Source of the DNA: Pseudomonas spelaei
GTDB lineage: Bacteria > Pseudomonadota > Gammaproteobacteria > Pseudomonadales > Pseudomonadaceae
Length of the DNA: 64,000 nucleotides
NCBI RefSeq assembly: GCF_009724245.1
Contig: NZ_WNNK01000008.1
Coordinates: 167,227-231,226, forward strand
Reading direction: 5' to 3'
A program made the position numbers and the translations under genes. Of this stretch, positions 63,818 to 64,000 are shown piece after piece; the first letter of the stretch is position 1, and the number at the start of each line of letters is the position of its first letter. A model generated the notes under the pieces. The model made no database searches and had not been told where the DNA came from. It worked only from the letters and a program-made list of their open reading frames with translations.

Positions 63818-63906
63818 TGTGGGAGCTGGCTTGCCTGCGATAGCGGTGGGTCAGCAGGCATTTCTGGTGCTGATACACCGCTATCGCAGGCAAGCCAGCA
63901 CCCACA
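63818..63906. repeat. REP doublet, GTGGGAGCTGGCTTGCCTGC family
   Basis: Inverted copies GTGGGAGCTGGCTTGCCTGC (left) and GCAGGCAAGCCAGCACCCAC (right), same family as 8648-8735, located after the LysR gene and before the truncated gene at the right edge. Confidence 0.9.
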
Positions 63907-63927
63907 AGGACCGTGCCAGGATTGGCC

Positions 63928-64000
63928 TTAAAGTCCCTTCAAATCCCGCTCTTCAATCGGCCGGCTCTGGCGCAGGCGCTTGCCGCCCAGCACGACCCAA
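63928..64000 (-). CDS. C-terminal end of an unidentified protein, cut by the window edge
   Basis: The minus strand gives WVVLGGKRLRQSRPIEERDL followed by KGL and a TAA stop at 63928-63930. Codon use looks like a real Pseudomonas gene, and the REP doublet next to it marks its 3' end. Too short to name. Confidence 0.5.
   Translation of the reverse strand, partial: WVVLGGKRLRQSRPIEERDLKGL

Noticed and set aside
1..64000. tRNA, rRNA, CRISPR, IS or prophage
   Set aside because: No matching motifs, cloverleaf, spaced repeats, transposase or phage structural genes were seen.

Overview
The window is chromosomal DNA of a Pseudomonas, most likely of the P. fluorescens group. The basis is high-GC coding sequence, gene order recalled from P. 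aeruginosa PAO1 (hda / DUF2066 / purMN; mazG-relA-rlmD-cysM; gbuR-gbuA-transporters; LysR-hydrolase-ppiA-ABC; OprO/P-sigma-FabH-like-hrpA), and REP palindromes of the kind common in fluorescent pseudomonads. I see no rRNA, tRNA, CRISPR array, prophage or intact insertion sequence. Species assignment is inference.

Layout. 1-8.6 kb: a cell-wall hydrolase lipoprotein (cut by the left edge), hda, an AI-2E-type exporter, a DUF2066 protein, the purMN operon, a DUF3108 protein, a small gene behind a SlyA-type operator, a DUF2058 protein and mazG. 8.7-14.1 kb: relA, rlmD, cysM and a DTW-domain tRNA-modification gene. 14.1-20 kb: a 4-guanidinobutyrate catabolic locus (divergent LysR, guanidinobutyrase, NTF2-like protein, NCS1 and sodium-solute symporters) and a 40-residue protein. 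20-29.8 kb: LysR/MFS pair, second NCS1 permease, CvfB-like RNA-binding protein, small unknown gene, TorF-type porin, lipoprotein, copAB copper resistance. 29.9-41.8 kb: DEAD-box helicase, YbdG-like channel, hydrolase, EamA transporter, azoreductase, LysR-hydrolase-ppiA-ABC transporter, aquaporin, FemAB-like protein. 41.9-49.9 kb: OprO/P porin, ECF sigma factor with zinc-type anti-sigma, FabH-like synthase, hrpA. 50-56 kb is the accessory part: an AT-rich orphan gene resembling a polymorphic-toxin C-terminus, aceK, two convergent EamA transporters, and a GNAT-like gene with a frame anomaly at its start. 55.8-64 kb: lpxO, cysK, a MoxR/VWA pair, the pxpABC 5-oxoprolinase operon with a divergent LysR, and the last codons of a further gene.

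Functionally most of the window is core metabolism and stress physiology: purine synthesis, stringent response with NTP clean-up, cysteine synthesis, nitrogen scavenging from guanidino compounds and 5-oxoproline, and envelope maintenance. I did not find an obvious new multi-gene defence or mobile system. The most notable observations are small: a perfect SlyA-type operator inside a promoter, strong dyads in three divergent or upstream regions (gbuR/gbuA, pxpA/LysR, azoR), mutually exclusive hairpins in the aqpZ leader, an A7 tract separating two frames of a GNAT-like gene, an orphan effector-like gene, and REP doublets of three families without a RAYT transposase nearby.
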